Part shown: piece after piece, positions 53,974 to 61,961 of the stretch | Layout of the letters: the number at the start of each line of letters is the position of its first letter | How positions within the stretch are numbered: position 1 is the first letter of the stretch | NCBI RefSeq assembly: GCF_900218015.1 | Contig: NZ_UFQQ01000014.1 | Span: 1 to 64,000 of the forward strand | From: Rhodopseudomonas pentothenatexigens | GTDB taxonomy: Bacteria; Pseudomonadota; Alphaproteobacteria; Rhizobiales; Xanthobacteraceae | Direction of reading: 5' to 3' | Length of the DNA: 64,000 bases | The notes under the pieces: model-generated | Told to the model about the DNA's origin: nothing | Database searches by the model: none | What the model saw: only the letters and a program-made list of their open reading frames with translations | Program-made: the position numbers and the translations under genes

Positions 53974-54507
53974 GTGGAGGCGCGCCAGCAAGGTCTGGAG
54001 AGCTTGCCCAAGGTCATCTTGCCTGATGTTCTGCAGCGCGGGCTCAGAGTGGTGTTCTGCGGCACCGCCGCCGGCCGTGCGTCGGAGAAAGCGCAAAGCT
54101 ATTATGCGCACGGCCGGAACAAGTTCTGGAGCGTCCTCAGCGAGACGGGCCTCACGGATCGAAAGCTGGCGCCGCACGAGTTTCGCGAGGTGACGACATA
54201 CGGCATCGGCCTGACGGACCTGTGCAAGGATGTGGCCGGAAGCGATCATGAGGTCCGGCCGCGGCCGGAACATCGGGTGGTTCTCAGACATAAGATCGAA
54301 GAGAACCGTCCCGACTTTCTCGCCTTCACCAGTCTGGAAGCTGCGAAGCGGTTCCTCGGCCGCAGGGTCGGCCTCGGGCGGTATGAGGAGTGCATCGGAA
54401 CGACATCGATCTATGTGCTGCCATCGACCTCGCCGATGGCGGATTGGAATTGGATGTCGAACAAGATCCACTGGTGGGAGTTTGCCGAATTGGTCCGCCC
54501 CTCTTGA
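53974..54507 (+). CDS. Mug-like mismatch-specific uracil/thymine DNA glycosylase
   Basis: A 177-residue product starting at GTG. The Mug-type core is visible: LPDVLQRGLRVVFCGTAAGR near residue 20, AHGRNKFWSVLSETGLTDRK near residue 45, YGIGLTDLCKDVAG near residue 75 and a C-terminal TSIYVLPSTSPMADWNWM. In E. coli Mug the first motif is GxNPG with a catalytic-assisting Asn; here it reads GTAAG, a subclass seen in other bacteria. Repair of G:U, G:T or etheno-C is expected from the family. The GTG start is directly adjacent to the DUF2147 stop. Confidence 0.75.
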   Translation: MEARQQGLESLPKVILPDVLQRGLRVVFCGTAAGRASEKAQSYYAHGRNKFWSVLSETGLTDRKLAPHEFREVTTYGIGLTDLCKDVAGSDHEVRPRPEHRVVLRHKIEENRPDFLAFTSLEAAKRFLGRRVGLGRYEECIGTTSIYVLPSTSPMADWNWMSNKIHWWEFAELVRPS

Positions 54508-54555
54508 TTGAGGAGCGCTGTGTCGTTGCGCCAGGTCACCCTCCGGCGACCGTCA

Positions 54556-55050
54556 ATGGAGTTCAACTTGAGCGTCGCTTTCACCAAGGAAGACAGTGCC
54601 GAGACCGCCTCGGAGACCGTGCTGCCGGATCGTCCGATCTCGCCGCATCCGAACCTCGTCACCACAGCGGGCTTGGCGGCGCTGGAGGCGCAGTTAGCCG
54701 AGGCGCGCGCCGCGCTCGAAGCTGCTGGTGCGATCGAGGACGTCAACGAACGCCGCCGCGCCGAAGCCATCCCGCTGCGCGACGCCCGTTACTACGCAGC
54801 TCGGGTGCGTAGCGCACAGGTGATGCCCGATCCGCCCTCGGCCGACGAGATCGCGTTCGGCTCCACCGTCACCTTCCGCCGCGCCGACGGCCGCGTCCAA
54901 ACCTACCGCATCGTCGGCGAAGACGAAGCCGATCCGAAGCAGGGCACGATTTCATTCGTGTCACCGGTCGCACGGCTGCTGATGGGCAAGAGCGTCGGCG
55001 ACGTTGTGGGGAAGGGGGCGCAGGAGTTGGAGATCCTTAGCGTCGGATAG
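54556..55050 (+). CDS. GreA/GreB-like transcription factor
   Basis: A 164-residue protein with the GreA/GreB-type two-domain layout. The N-terminal coiled-coil region contains HPNLVTTAGLAALEAQLAEA and RAALEAAGAIEDVNERRRAE. The C-terminal FKBP-like domain has IAFGSTVTFRRADGRVQTYR, IVGEDEADPKQGTISFVSPV and ARLLMGKSVGDVVGKGAQEL. Gre factors rescue backtracked RNA polymerase; some relatives (Rnk-like or GreA-like) instead bind other sites of the enzyme. The Met chosen follows a weak ribosome site; the frame is open 16 codons earlier. Confidence 0.88.
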   Translation: MEFNLSVAFTKEDSAETASETVLPDRPISPHPNLVTTAGLAALEAQLAEARAALEAAGAIEDVNERRRAEAIPLRDARYYAARVRSAQVMPDPPSADEIAFGSTVTFRRADGRVQTYRIVGEDEADPKQGTISFVSPVARLLMGKSVGDVVGKGAQELEILSVG

Positions 55051-55261
55051 CGGAGGCCGAGCATATTTCTATGGTGTCAAAATAGCCGATTAGCGTAAAA
55101 ATGCGCTCGAATATCTGCGCATTGGGGAAGGCTCTGTAGCGCACTAGGTTGCCGTCCACATGCTTCTTGTGATTGCGCTGTTTGAATGCGTGCGTCGCTT
55201 CGGCGTTGCTTCTGCCTTTATAGCTTACGTTTCAGGCGCAGATCGTTATGAGAGAAATAAT

Positions 55262-55684
55262 ATGAGAGACCAAGATTCACTCTCGCGTTCCTCTATGGCC
55301 TGCGCTTTCGCCTTGCTAGTATTGCTTAGCGTTCCGTCCGCAGCACGTGCTGACATTACAGGTAATCTTCTGTTTTCGGCTTGTACTGCCGACAAGACGT
55401 TTGTCAAAGGGTATGTGACTGGTTTCGCTGCTCGCGCACTTGTTGACGCCGGAACGGTGGCTTACAGCATGTCGGAAGTCACAATACGTGAAGAGCGGGC
55501 AGCGAAGAAGCTTGCTGCGATAATAGTAGGAATGATGGAGTACTGTATGCCGAACAACGTTACTATCGTTCAGGCTACCGATGTTCTTTGCGTCTTTTTG
55601 AACGATCACCCTGGTGTGCGTCATAAGACAGCTGCTCTGTTAACTTCGGAGGCATTCAGTCGGGCGTGGCCTTGCAAAAAGTGA
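55262..55684 (+). CDS. Rap1a/Tai-like secreted immunity-type protein
   Basis: The 140-residue product has a signal peptide (SMACAFALLVLLSVPSAARA) and a Rap1a/Tai-like domain: LLFSACTADKTFVKGYVTGF, ARALVDAGTVAYSMSEVTIR, then MEYCMPNNVTIVQATDVLCV and FLNDHPGVRHKTAALLTSEA, ending with WPCKK. The Cys spacing and C-terminal HP-x-x-R-H-x-x-A pattern match immunity proteins that block amidase effectors of type VI secretion. No effector or secretion genes are near, so it is an orphan. Composition is clearly AT-richer than neighbours, a sign of transfer. Confidence 0.75.
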   Translation: MRDQDSLSRSSMACAFALLVLLSVPSAARADITGNLLFSACTADKTFVKGYVTGFAARALVDAGTVAYSMSEVTIREERAAKKLAAIIVGMMEYCMPNNVTIVQATDVLCVFLNDHPGVRHKTAALLTSEAFSRAWPCKK

Positions 55685-55857
55685 CGCTCGGAGCCCATCG
55701 GGCACAATAGTGAAGCAAATTGCCGTTTGAGGGAGGGCTGATGACTGCTTTCATCCGTCTCAGCGAGCGTAGCCCGGGTGAGCGCAGCGATACCCGGGAC
55801 GTTTGGTATCTCCTGCATATCGCTTCGCTCATGCAGGCTACCGTCCGCAATTATTTG

Positions 55858-56143
55858 TCACGCCGCTGGCTTCACCACGCGCCATTCCACTGTCGGCCGC
55901 GCCGCCGTCGCCAGCAGCATCAGGGCGTCGAGGCTGAATTTGTCGATCCGTCCGCGGAGCAGATCATTCATCCGCGGCAGCGTCACGCCGAGGCGTTTGG
56001 CTGCTTCGGCTTGCGCGAGCTTCCAATCGTCGACTACTTCGCGGATCGCGATGATCAGTGCCGATCGACGCCTTCATGTTGGCGGCGTCTGCAGGAAAAT
56101 CTTCCAACGCATCCCAGACGCTATCGAACCTTTGTTCGCTCAT
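55858..56143 (-). pseudogene. Frameshifted XRE-type antitoxin gene
   Basis: Reads MSEQRFDSVWDALEDFPADA and ANMKA in one frame, then, after an extra T at 56068 (read on the minus strand), continues RSALIIAIREVVDDWKLAQA, EAAKRLGVTLPRMNDLLRGR and IDKFSLDALMLLATAARPTV, ending with the stop at 55858. This is a classic HigA/XRE antitoxin (helix-turn-helix with LTQAQAAKRLGVTQPR-like core). Total 286 bp is three times 95 plus one. A real one-base frameshift or a sequencing error would both give this. It lies 38 bp after the HigA-like gene. Confidence 0.85.
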
Positions 56144-56181
56144 GGGCGTTGTCTCCGCATCAGCGGTTCGACGCAGTCGGC

Positions 56182-56505
56182 TCAAGCCCGCCGTGCCTTG
56201 CTCACCTTCAGCTCCAACCCCGCGCGATCCTGCAGATAGCCGATCACGCTGAACAGGTTCTTCGCCTGCGGGTTGCCGCTGGGGCCGAACATCCGGATCA
56301 GGCTTTTGGGCGGCAGATCAGTCGCGGCGCCGAGTTGTTCGAAGCCGACGGTGGCCTTGATGTAGTCGCGCAGGACGGCTTTTCCGGTCTCGATATCGCC
56401 CTTGAGCATCACCTCGATCGCTTCGCGCAACAGGGCGTCGGCGAATGCCGGGTCCTTCGCGACGCGGTTCTGCACCAACTCTTTGAAGCTCTTCGTATTA
56501 GCCAT
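56182..56505 (-). CDS. HigA-like antitoxin (addiction module antidote)
   Basis: A 107-residue protein: KELVQNRVAKDPAFADALLR and EAIEVMLKGDIETGKAVLRD at the N terminus, then FEQLGAATDLPPKSLIRMFG followed by NPQAKNLFSVIGYLQDRAGL. The helix-turn-helix region resembles the DNA-binding antidotes of the RelE/HigB class. The gene overlaps the toxin by eight bases (56498-56505), so the pair is co-transcribed and co-translated. It should neutralise the toxin and repress the palindromic promoter. Confidence 0.85.
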   Translation of the reverse strand: MANTKSFKELVQNRVAKDPAFADALLREAIEVMLKGDIETGKAVLRDYIKATVGFEQLGAATDLPPKSLIRMFGPSGNPQAKNLFSVIGYLQDRAGLELKVSKARRA

Positions 56506-56839
56506 TGCTCAGTCCTGACCGCCGCTTCTTGTTCTGCTTGTAGTCGCGCCAATACACGGTGGCTCGCGCGATATCGCTGCGTTGTCGCTTCTTGGTGCCA
56601 CCGCAAAGCAGAATGACCAACGTATCGCCGTCACGCCCGAAATAGATCCGATAGCCCGGCCCGAAATCGATCTTGGTTTCGAGGACGCCTTCGCCGACCG
56701 ACTTGACGTTGGAGAGGTTGCCGAGGGACAGCCGCGCCACGGCGGTCGTCACCTTGGCGGCTGCCATGACGTCGAGCCCGTCGAGCCAATCCGCGAATGG
56801 GCTTTCCCGATCCGCCGAATAGTAGCGAATGTCCAGCAT
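56498..56839 (-). CDS. HigB/RelE-family toxin
   Basis: A 113-residue RelE-fold protein: MLDIRYYSADRESPFADWLD at the N terminus, GNLSNVKSVGEGVLETKIDF in the centre, GPGYRIYFGRDGDTLVILLC near residue 75 and the basic end KQNKKRRSGLSNG. Such phage Gp49-like or HigB toxins cleave mRNA on ribosomes. An earlier in-frame ATG lies inside the palindrome at 56852; the second Met is chosen because the palindrome would then precede the gene as operator. No clear ribosome site, so translation may be leaderless. The antitoxin follows with overlap. Confidence 0.85.
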   Translation of the reverse strand: MLDIRYYSADRESPFADWLDGLDVMAAAKVTTAVARLSLGNLSNVKSVGEGVLETKIDFGPGYRIYFGRDGDTLVILLCGGTKKRQRSDIARATVYWRDYKQNKKRRSGLSNG

Positions 56840-56846
56840 AACCAAG

Positions 56847-56864
56847 GGTAACATATATGTTACC
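56847..56864. promoter_or_regulatory. Perfect 18-bp palindrome, candidate HigBA operator
   Basis: ggtaacatatatgttacc is a fully palindromic sequence lying seven bases before the toxin start. The AT-rich centre could overlap the -10 region. HigA-type antitoxins repress their own operon at such sites. The BrnTA inverted repeat shares ggtaacata, which may be chance. Confidence 0.65.
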
Positions 56865-57049
56865 TTCGGTCCAGTACGCCCTCTATTCGATTGCGATTGG
56901 GGATGGTCTGTAGGGCCGCCTCTTCGGTCTGCTGTCCGGAGCAGCGGGCGTGCTTGGCGGTGTCCCGCCGTTAACGTTCTTTGCCTTCGCTGCCTTCGTC
57001 CAGCGCTGACGCAGGTCCATCCCTGGTGTGGTGGCGCTGGCCTCTGCGC

Positions 57050-57172
57050 GACATGCAGGGCGCCGCTTCCCGCCCGGCCCGATTCGCTGTGATTCGTCGC
57101 CGCTTTGTTCCGGCTGCGTTCGGAACGTTAAGGTGTGCGGTGGCGGCTGTCGCAGGGTGGGACACTTCGGCT
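57050..57172 (+). repeat. Dispersed intergenic repeat, copy 1
   Basis: The segment gattcgctgtgattcgtcgc, cgctttgttccggctgcgtt, cggaacgttaa and then ggctgtcgcagggtgggaca is closely similar, in the same orientation, to 59890-60012. The second copy carries a few substitutions. No protein is encoded in the repeat. The gap 56865-57252 otherwise holds no gene I can support. Confidence 0.8.
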
Positions 57173-57252
57173 GTCATCGGCGGCTTCGACGCCGCGGTCG
57201 GCCCCGTGCTAGCGTCCCGCCAACAACAGCCACCATCACAGGGAGATCGCCG

Positions 57253-58071
57253 ATGATCAGCACCGCCGCCAAGCGCGCCACGTTTCGCAAGCTGCACGAG
57301 ACCGGCTGTTTCGTGCTGCCGAATCCGTGGGATGTCGGCTCGGCGCGGGCGCTGGCGTCGCTCGGGTTTCAGGCGCTGGCCTCGACCAGTGCCGGCTTTG
57401 CGTGGTCGGCGGGACGTGCGGACAATCAGGTGAGCTGCGACGACGTGCTGGCGCATCTGACCACGCTATGCGCGGCGGTCGATCTGCCGGTCAATGCCGA
57501 TTTCGAGAACGGCTTTGCCGATAGCCCGGAGGGCGTTGCCGCCAATGTGACACGCGCGATTGCCACCGGCATCGCCGGACTGTCGATCGAGAACACCACC
57601 TCCGATCCGGCGCAGCCGTTCTACGACGATGTGCTCGCCGCCGAGCGGATCAAGGCGGCCCGGGTGGCGATCGACGCGTCGGCTGAGGACGTCGTGCTGG
57701 TGGCGCGCTGCGAGGGTTTCTTCAAGGGCGAGCGCGATCTCAAAAAGACCACCGCGCGGCTGGTGGCGTTCGCCGAGGCCGGCGCCGATTGCCTGTACGC
57801 GCCGGGCATCACTACCGAGGCCGAGATCACCACGCTGGTGAAGGCGGTGGCGCCGAAGCCCCTCAACGTGCTGATCGCGCAGCCGAGCATGACGGTGCCG
57901 ATGCTCGCCGACCTCGGCGTCCGCCGCATCAGCGTCGGCGGCTCGCTGGCGCGCTGCGGCTGGGCCGGCTTCCTTGGCGCCGCGCGCGAGATCGCCGAGC
58001 AGGGCACGTTCACGGCGTTCGCCGGGGCGACCAAGGGCGCAGAGCTGAACGGGTTGTTTGCGGGGAAGTAA
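57253..58071 (+). CDS. Isocitrate lyase/PEP phosphomutase family protein
   Basis: A 272-residue enzyme of the ICL/PEPM superfamily with a (beta/alpha)8 barrel: FRKLHETGCFVLPNPWDVGS, ARALASLGFQALASTSAGFA, NADFENGFADSPEGVAANVT with the metal-binding D/E, and GIAGLSIENTTSDPAQPFYD. It also has VVLVARCEGFFKGERDLKKT and YAPGITTEAEITTLVKAVAP. Members of this subgroup include carboxyvinyl-carboxyphosphonate mutase-like and 2-methylisocitrate-lyase-like enzymes. The exact substrate is unknown. The ATG is preceded by gggagatcgccg. Single gene. Confidence 0.88.
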   Translation: MISTAAKRATFRKLHETGCFVLPNPWDVGSARALASLGFQALASTSAGFAWSAGRADNQVSCDDVLAHLTTLCAAVDLPVNADFENGFADSPEGVAANVTRAIATGIAGLSIENTTSDPAQPFYDDVLAAERIKAARVAIDASAEDVVLVARCEGFFKGERDLKKTTARLVAFAEAGADCLYAPGITTEAEITTLVKAVAPKPLNVLIAQPSMTVPMLADLGVRRISVGGSLARCGWAGFLGAAREIAEQGTFTAFAGATKGAELNGLFAGK

Positions 58072-58188
58072 TGGCTGCGATCGGCAACCGATCCATATAG
58101 CATGGCTGCCGACCCCGACTGCGTGCGGTGAAGGTCAATTCATGGCTCGGCGGCTCAGGACTGCTCAACATCACGATGAAGGTTGGTC

Positions 58189-58539
58189 ATGGCGAGGAAG
58201 AGCATCGGCAGGAGCGCGGCAGCCGAGATCACCCGCGGCAGCGGCAATGTGTTTGCGGACCTGGGCATGGCCGACGCGGAGGAGAGGCAGACCAAGCTCA
58301 GGCTCGCCTACGCTTTGAACGTGGTGATCGATCGCGCTCGCCTGAGCCAAGCCGCCGCTGCCGCGCGGCTCGGGATCAACCAGCCCAAGGTTTCGGCCCT
58401 GCGCAACTACAAACTGGAAGGCTTTTCGGTCGAGCGGCTGATGACGTTGCTCAACGCGCTCGATCAGGACGTCGAGATCGTCATCCGCAAAAAGCCGCGC
58501 TCGCGCGCGGCGGCGCGGATCAGCGTAGTGGCGGCGTGA
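58189..58539 (+). CDS. XRE-family HigA-like DNA-binding protein (orphan antitoxin)
   Basis: A 116-residue protein with a helix-turn-helix: LRLAYALNVVIDRARLSQAA, AAARLGINQPKVSALRNYKL and EGFSVERLMTLLNALDQDVE. The N-terminal part MARKSIGRSAAAEITRGSGN is the usual linker of such antitoxins. The start is at the third codon of the longest frame. No toxin gene is visible next to it: the 118 bp before it hold only short frames, so it is an orphan or relic. A solitary regulatory function is possible. Confidence 0.75.
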   Translation: MARKSIGRSAAAEITRGSGNVFADLGMADAEERQTKLRLAYALNVVIDRARLSQAAAAARLGINQPKVSALRNYKLEGFSVERLMTLLNALDQDVEIVIRKKPRSRAAARISVVAA

Positions 58540-58794
58540 ACGGGGGGCGCAATAGCGAAGTATATTGTGTCCCCGGGGTGAACTGAAGGGCGGATGATTG
58601 AGCTGCCATTCGCCACGCTGACTACGCGAGTCTTCGATTGCTACCGTCTGCTCGGTCGCGATCAAGACATCCTGCTCGCCTCACCGAACAGGTTCACGGA
58701 GCCGGAGATCTCTTCCGGGCCAGGTCTTCTCGCCGCCGGGCCGGGTGCAGGCACGACGGGCGCTGTGACTCGCGGCACCCCCACCCCGACCGGC

Positions 58795-58840
58795 TTCGCT
58801 GCGCTTCGCCGATCGACCCTCCCCGCAAGGGGGAGGGTGA
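58795..58840. repeat. Hairpin element with ccctccccgcaagggggaggg arm
   Basis: gaccctccccgc and gggggagggt form an imperfect stem in the gap 58540-58892. This kind of cccctccccc hairpin is common in Rhizobiales intergenic DNA. The gap holds no gene I can support; a 117-codon frame from 58594 covers it but lacks protein character. Confidence 0.55.
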
Positions 58841-58892
58841 TGCTGTGGCGACTGCGAGTTTTCACCGGCGAATCCGCCGCTGATTGCCCCGC

Positions 58893-59567
58893 CTACTTCC
58901 TCCTCCTCGGCCCCCGCCGCACCACCTCGCGCTTCGGCGGGGTGTAGGCGTCGTCCAGCAGCGCCATGGCTTCGGCGGGGATGCAGGTGGTGAAGACGCC
59001 GTTGTGACGCATGTCGGTCAAGGCTTTGCGGATCGCGGGCTCGCGGTCGAGCCAGTCCTCTTCTGTGCGGGGCGCCGGGCCGGGTTTGCCGGGGCGGCCG
59101 CGACCTTTCTGGGTGAGCCGCGCCATTTTCAGCACCTCCATGGCCTCGATCAGCCGGTTGAGATCGACCGACGGCGCCCGCCACAGCTCGTCGGCGTAGC
59201 GCTCGGCGAGCTGCTGCAGTTTGCCGCTGAGCATCCGCAGCTTCAGCCGGCGGCCGGCGCGCTCGGTCGGCACGGTGTCGCTGGCGCGCGGCGCCAATGG
59301 GTGACGCGTCCAGTTGAACTCGCGCGTCCAGCGCCCGACGGTGCCGGCGCTGACGCCGGTCTTCGCCTCGATCTCCTTGTAGGTGAACGAGGTCTGTTCG
59401 ATCAGACGGCGCACATGGGCGACCTTGGCATTGGTGTGCAGCCGCTTGCAGCCTTTCGGGCGGCCGCCCGGGACCGGCGGCGGCCCGTCGTCCAGCGTCG
59501 CCAGAACCGGCCGGTCGATGGAGGAGGCGATCACACGAATGGGGGAGCGAAAAACCGGGAAGGGCAT
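58893..59567 (-). CDS. HTH-like hypothetical protein (224 aa)
   Basis: A basic 224-residue product. Residues about 40-80 contain a helix-turn-helix: LIEQTSFTYKEIEAKTGVSA and GTVGRWTREFNWTRHPLAPR, resembling the DNA-binding domain of phage terminase small subunits. The rest, including RLKLRMLSGKLQQLAERYAD, LNRLIEAMEVLKMARLTQKG and TDMRHNGVFTTCIPAEAMAL, is helical and charged with a Pro/Arg-rich end. No neighbouring phage genes are visible. The start is uncertain; an alternative TTG or GTG later is possible. Function unknown. Confidence 0.55.
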   Translation of the reverse strand: MPFPVFRSPIRVIASSIDRPVLATLDDGPPPVPGGRPKGCKRLHTNAKVAHVRRLIEQTSFTYKEIEAKTGVSAGTVGRWTREFNWTRHPLAPRASDTVPTERAGRRLKLRMLSGKLQQLAERYADELWRAPSVDLNRLIEAMEVLKMARLTQKGRGRPGKPGPAPRTEEDWLDREPAIRKALTDMRHNGVFTTCIPAEAMALLDDAYTPPKREVVRRGPRRRK

Positions 59568-59889
59568 GTTGGGCTCCAGTCAAAGCGTGGCATGAAACTA
59601 TTATAAGAATATATACCTAGAAATTGGGCCGCCGGCAAGCCGTGGACATCGCGACCCAGCGCAGCCGGACGAGCGGCGCCAGATCCGGATGTGGTCTTTG
59701 GGTGGGGCTGCATCCGCCGCGCTCGTGCGGGCTACCGGCGGGCGACTGCAGGGCCGCTGTCGCGCCGCCGCGCTCGCGCGCCGCGTCCAGATGGTTTCGA
59801 TCCGGGATGTTAACTCTTCCGCGCCGTTTCATCGGCCCTGGGTAAGGGGTGGGTTCCAGCCTTGGTGGGAGCCGGAATTCGGACGCACA

Positions 59890-60012
59890 AGCTGCAGGGC
59901 CAGCCGGGCCGGCAGCGCCGATTCGCAGCGATTCGTCGCCGCTTTGTTCCGTCTGCGTGCCGAACGTTAATCCGAGCTGGGCCGGCTGTCGCAGAGCGGG
60001 ACACCATCGGCC
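59890..60012 (+). repeat. Dispersed intergenic repeat, copy 2
   Basis: Matches 57050-57172 (gattcgcagcgattcgtcgc, cgctttgttccgtctgcgtg, ccgaacgttaa and ggctgtcgcagagcgggaca). It lies in the 550-bp gap 59568-60120, which holds no gene I can support. Confidence 0.8.
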
Positions 60013-60035
60013 GTGCTTGGCCCGGCGCCCGGCGC

Positions 60036-60070
60036 CGAAAACACGAATGCCCGGGACAGGCCCGGGCATT
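60036..60070 (-). terminator. Terminator of the ATPase zeta-type gene
   Basis: aatgcccggg and cccgggcatt form a perfect 10-bp stem with a five-base loop. On the minus strand it is followed by cgtgttttcgg. It lies 50 bp beyond the stop codon of the zeta-type gene. Confidence 0.75.
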
Positions 60071-60120
60071 TGAAATTCGATCAAGCAATCAGGTGGCCGC
60101 GGTGGCGGCTAGGGGGAACC

Positions 60121-60444
60121 TCAGGTTCCGGCCTTCACCTCTTGCACCGCTTGGGCATAGAACTCGGCCATCTTGGCGCGCAGTTCGGTCTCCGGCAGGT
60201 TGATGCCCTTGTCGGTGAGGTCCTTGGTGACCTTGCGCACCACGTCGTCGTCGCCGGCCTCTTCCAGGTCGGCGATCACCACCTCTTTGGCGTAGGCGGC
60301 GGCGGCGTCGCCGGACAGGCCGAGCTTGTCGGCGACCCAGAGGCCGAGCAGCTTGTCGCGGCGCGCCTCGGCCTTGAACTTCTGCTCCTCGTCGAGCGCG
60401 AACTTCCTCTCGAAGCCTTCCTCGCGCTTGTCGAACGTGGTCAT
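60121..60444 (-). CDS. F1-ATPase zeta-subunit-like inhibitor (DUF1476)
   Basis: A 107-residue protein with the DUF1476 pattern: MTTFDKREEGFERKFALDEE at the N terminus, FKAEARRDKLLGLWVADKLG and VVIADLEEAGDDDVVRKVTK, then a helical end VQEVKAGT. In Paracoccus the zeta subunit of this family binds the F1 sector of ATP synthase and blocks ATP hydrolysis. That role is inferred here from the sequence match. Single gene with its own terminator, divergent from purC. Confidence 0.88.
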   Translation of the reverse strand: MTTFDKREEGFERKFALDEEQKFKAEARRDKLLGLWVADKLGLSGDAAAAYAKEVVIADLEEAGDDDVVRKVTKDLTDKGINLPETELRAKMAEFYAQAVQEVKAGT

Positions 60445-60742
60445 GTCTGATGTTCCGATCTTGATCCGGCAGAGCGGCCGGTTTGCGGTGGGCGGGTTCG
60501 ATGCCTAGATATCCAGAGCCGCCCGTTAAGACAACTGCCACAATGGCGCACAGCGAGGGGTAAAACTCCCGGGCCACCCGGCCGGATCGATTGTATCGGG
60601 GGGGCCAATCAGCTAGGTTGCAGCGAGGCTGGGTTCTCGTTCTGTTTCCTATTCCTGGCCTGTTCGGCAGCTCCGCCGTGGGCCGCTTTCGTCAGACGGA
60701 GCCCACCACCCGATGGATTTCAACAAAACACGGTACATCCCC

Positions 60743-61510
60743 ATGAGCCGGCGACGTCGCATTTACGAAGGCAAGGCCAAGGTGCTGTATGAAGGTCCGG
60801 AACCCGGAACGCTGATTCAGCACTTCAAGGACGACGCCACCGCGTTCAATGCCAAGAAGCATCAGGTGATCGAGGGCAAGGGCGTCCTCAACAACCGGAT
60901 CTCCGAGTACCTGTTTCAGCACCTCAACGACATCGGGGTGCCGACCCATTTCATCCGCCGGCTGAACATGCGCGAGCAGCTGATCCGCGAGGTCGAGATC
61001 GTGCCGCTCGAGGTGGTGGTGCGCAACGTCGCCGCCGGCAGCCTGTCGCAGCGGCTCGGGATCGAAGAGGGCACCCAGCTGCCGCGTTCGATCATCGAGT
61101 TCTACTACAAGAACGACCAGCTCAACGACCCGATGGTCTCGGAAGAGCACATCACCGCGTTCGGCTGGGCGACGCCGCAGGAGATCGACGACATCATGGC
61201 GCTGGCGATCCGCGTCAATGATTTCCTCACCGGCCTGTTCCTCGGCATCGGCATCCGCCTGGTCGACTTCAAGATGGAGTGCGGCCGGCTGTTCGAGGCC
61301 GAGATGATGCGTATCATCGTGGCCGACGAGATCTCGCCGGATTCGTGCCGGCTGTGGGACATCAAGTCGAACGAGAAGCTCGACAAGGACCGCTTCCGCC
61401 GCGACCTCGGCGGCCTGCTGGAGGCCTACACCGAAGTCGCCAAGCGGCTCGGCATCCTGATGGAAAACGAGCGCCCGATCGGCTCCGGCCCGGTGCTGGT
61501 GAAGGGCTGA
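60743..61510 (+). CDS. purC: SAICAR synthetase PurC
   Basis: PurC joins aspartate to CAIR in purine synthesis. The 255-residue product starts [20 protein letters not shown] and contains [60 protein letters not shown] and [20 protein letters not shown]. These are hallmark sequences. An ATG ten codons upstream is an alternative start, but the family begins near this one. The leader (60445-60742) contains a weak hairpin (gctccg with cggagc at 60670-60702); no gene seen there. Confidence 0.97.
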   Translation: MSRRRRIYEGKAKVLYEGPEPGTLIQHFKDDATAFNAKKHQVIEGKGVLNNRISEYLFQHLNDIGVPTHFIRRLNMREQLIREVEIVPLEVVVRNVAAGSLSQRLGIEEGTQLPRSIIEFYYKNDQLNDPMVSEEHITAFGWATPQEIDDIMALAIRVNDFLTGLFLGIGIRLVDFKMECGRLFEAEMMRIIVADEISPDSCRLWDIKSNEKLDKDRFRRDLGGLLEAYTEVAKRLGILMENERPIGSGPVLVKG

Positions 61511-61541
61511 CGTCGTTCGGGCGCGCTGAGCACGCCATCGA

Positions 61542-61641
61542 CGTCATTCCGGGGCGCCGCGCAGCGGCGAACCCGGAATTCAGAAGTGATAGAGCGATCG
61601 AGATTCCGGGCTCGCTCGCTGTGCGAGCGCCCCGGAATGAC
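61542..61641. repeat. Palindromic intergenic repeat, ATTCCGGGG family
   Basis: Starts gtcattccggggcgccgcgc and ends cgagcgccccggaatgac, forming a long hairpin between purC and purS. Same family as 12318-12419. Confidence 0.85.
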
Positions 61642-61692
61642 GGATGGGGCGAGGCTTGCGCCCGGCATGACGAGGGGATCATCGAGGCGACC

Positions 61693-61938
61693 ATGAAGGC
61701 ACGGGTAACTGTTACCTTGAAGAACGGCATCCTGGATCCGCAGGGCAAGGCGATCGAGGGCGCGCTGAAGTCGCTCGGCGTCGCCGGCATCGCCAGCGTG
61801 CGCCAGGGCAAGGTGTTCGACATCGAGCTCGACGGCGCCGCCGACAAGGCCAAGGCCGAAGCCGCCCTCAAGGATGCCGCCGACAAGCTGCTGGCCAACA
61901 CCGTGATCGAGAATTATCGCGTCGAGGTGCTGGGCTAA
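61693..61938 (+). CDS. purS: FGAM synthase small subunit PurS
   Basis: PurS, PurQ and PurL form the FGAM synthetase complex that converts FGAR to FGAM with glutamine. The 81-residue product matches PurS: MKARVTVTLKNGILDPQGKA, IEGALKSLGVAGIASVRQGK, VFDIELDGAADKAKAEAALK and a C-terminal ENYRVEVLG. The ATG is preceded by gaggcgacc. A long frame upstream is a shadow that includes the palindromic repeat. The coiled-coil gene and purQ follow. Confidence 0.95.
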   Translation: MKARVTVTLKNGILDPQGKAIEGALKSLGVAGIASVRQGKVFDIELDGAADKAKAEAALKDAADKLLANTVIENYRVEVLG

Positions 61939-61961
61939 GTCGAAGTTCAGAGGATCAGGTC

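Noticed and set aside
58058-58188. A toxin gene before the orphan XRE gene
   Set aside because: Only very short frames are present; nothing resembles RelE, HigB or Gp49-like toxins.
58594-58947. 117-codon plus-strand frame after the orphan XRE gene
   Set aside because: It spans a repeat-type hairpin and lacks protein character after the first 30 codons.
60601-60742. Possible 6S or other structured RNA in the purC leader
   Set aside because: ctgttcggcagctccgccgt loosely resembles part of 6S RNA, but the available length before purC is too short and the stems do not fit.
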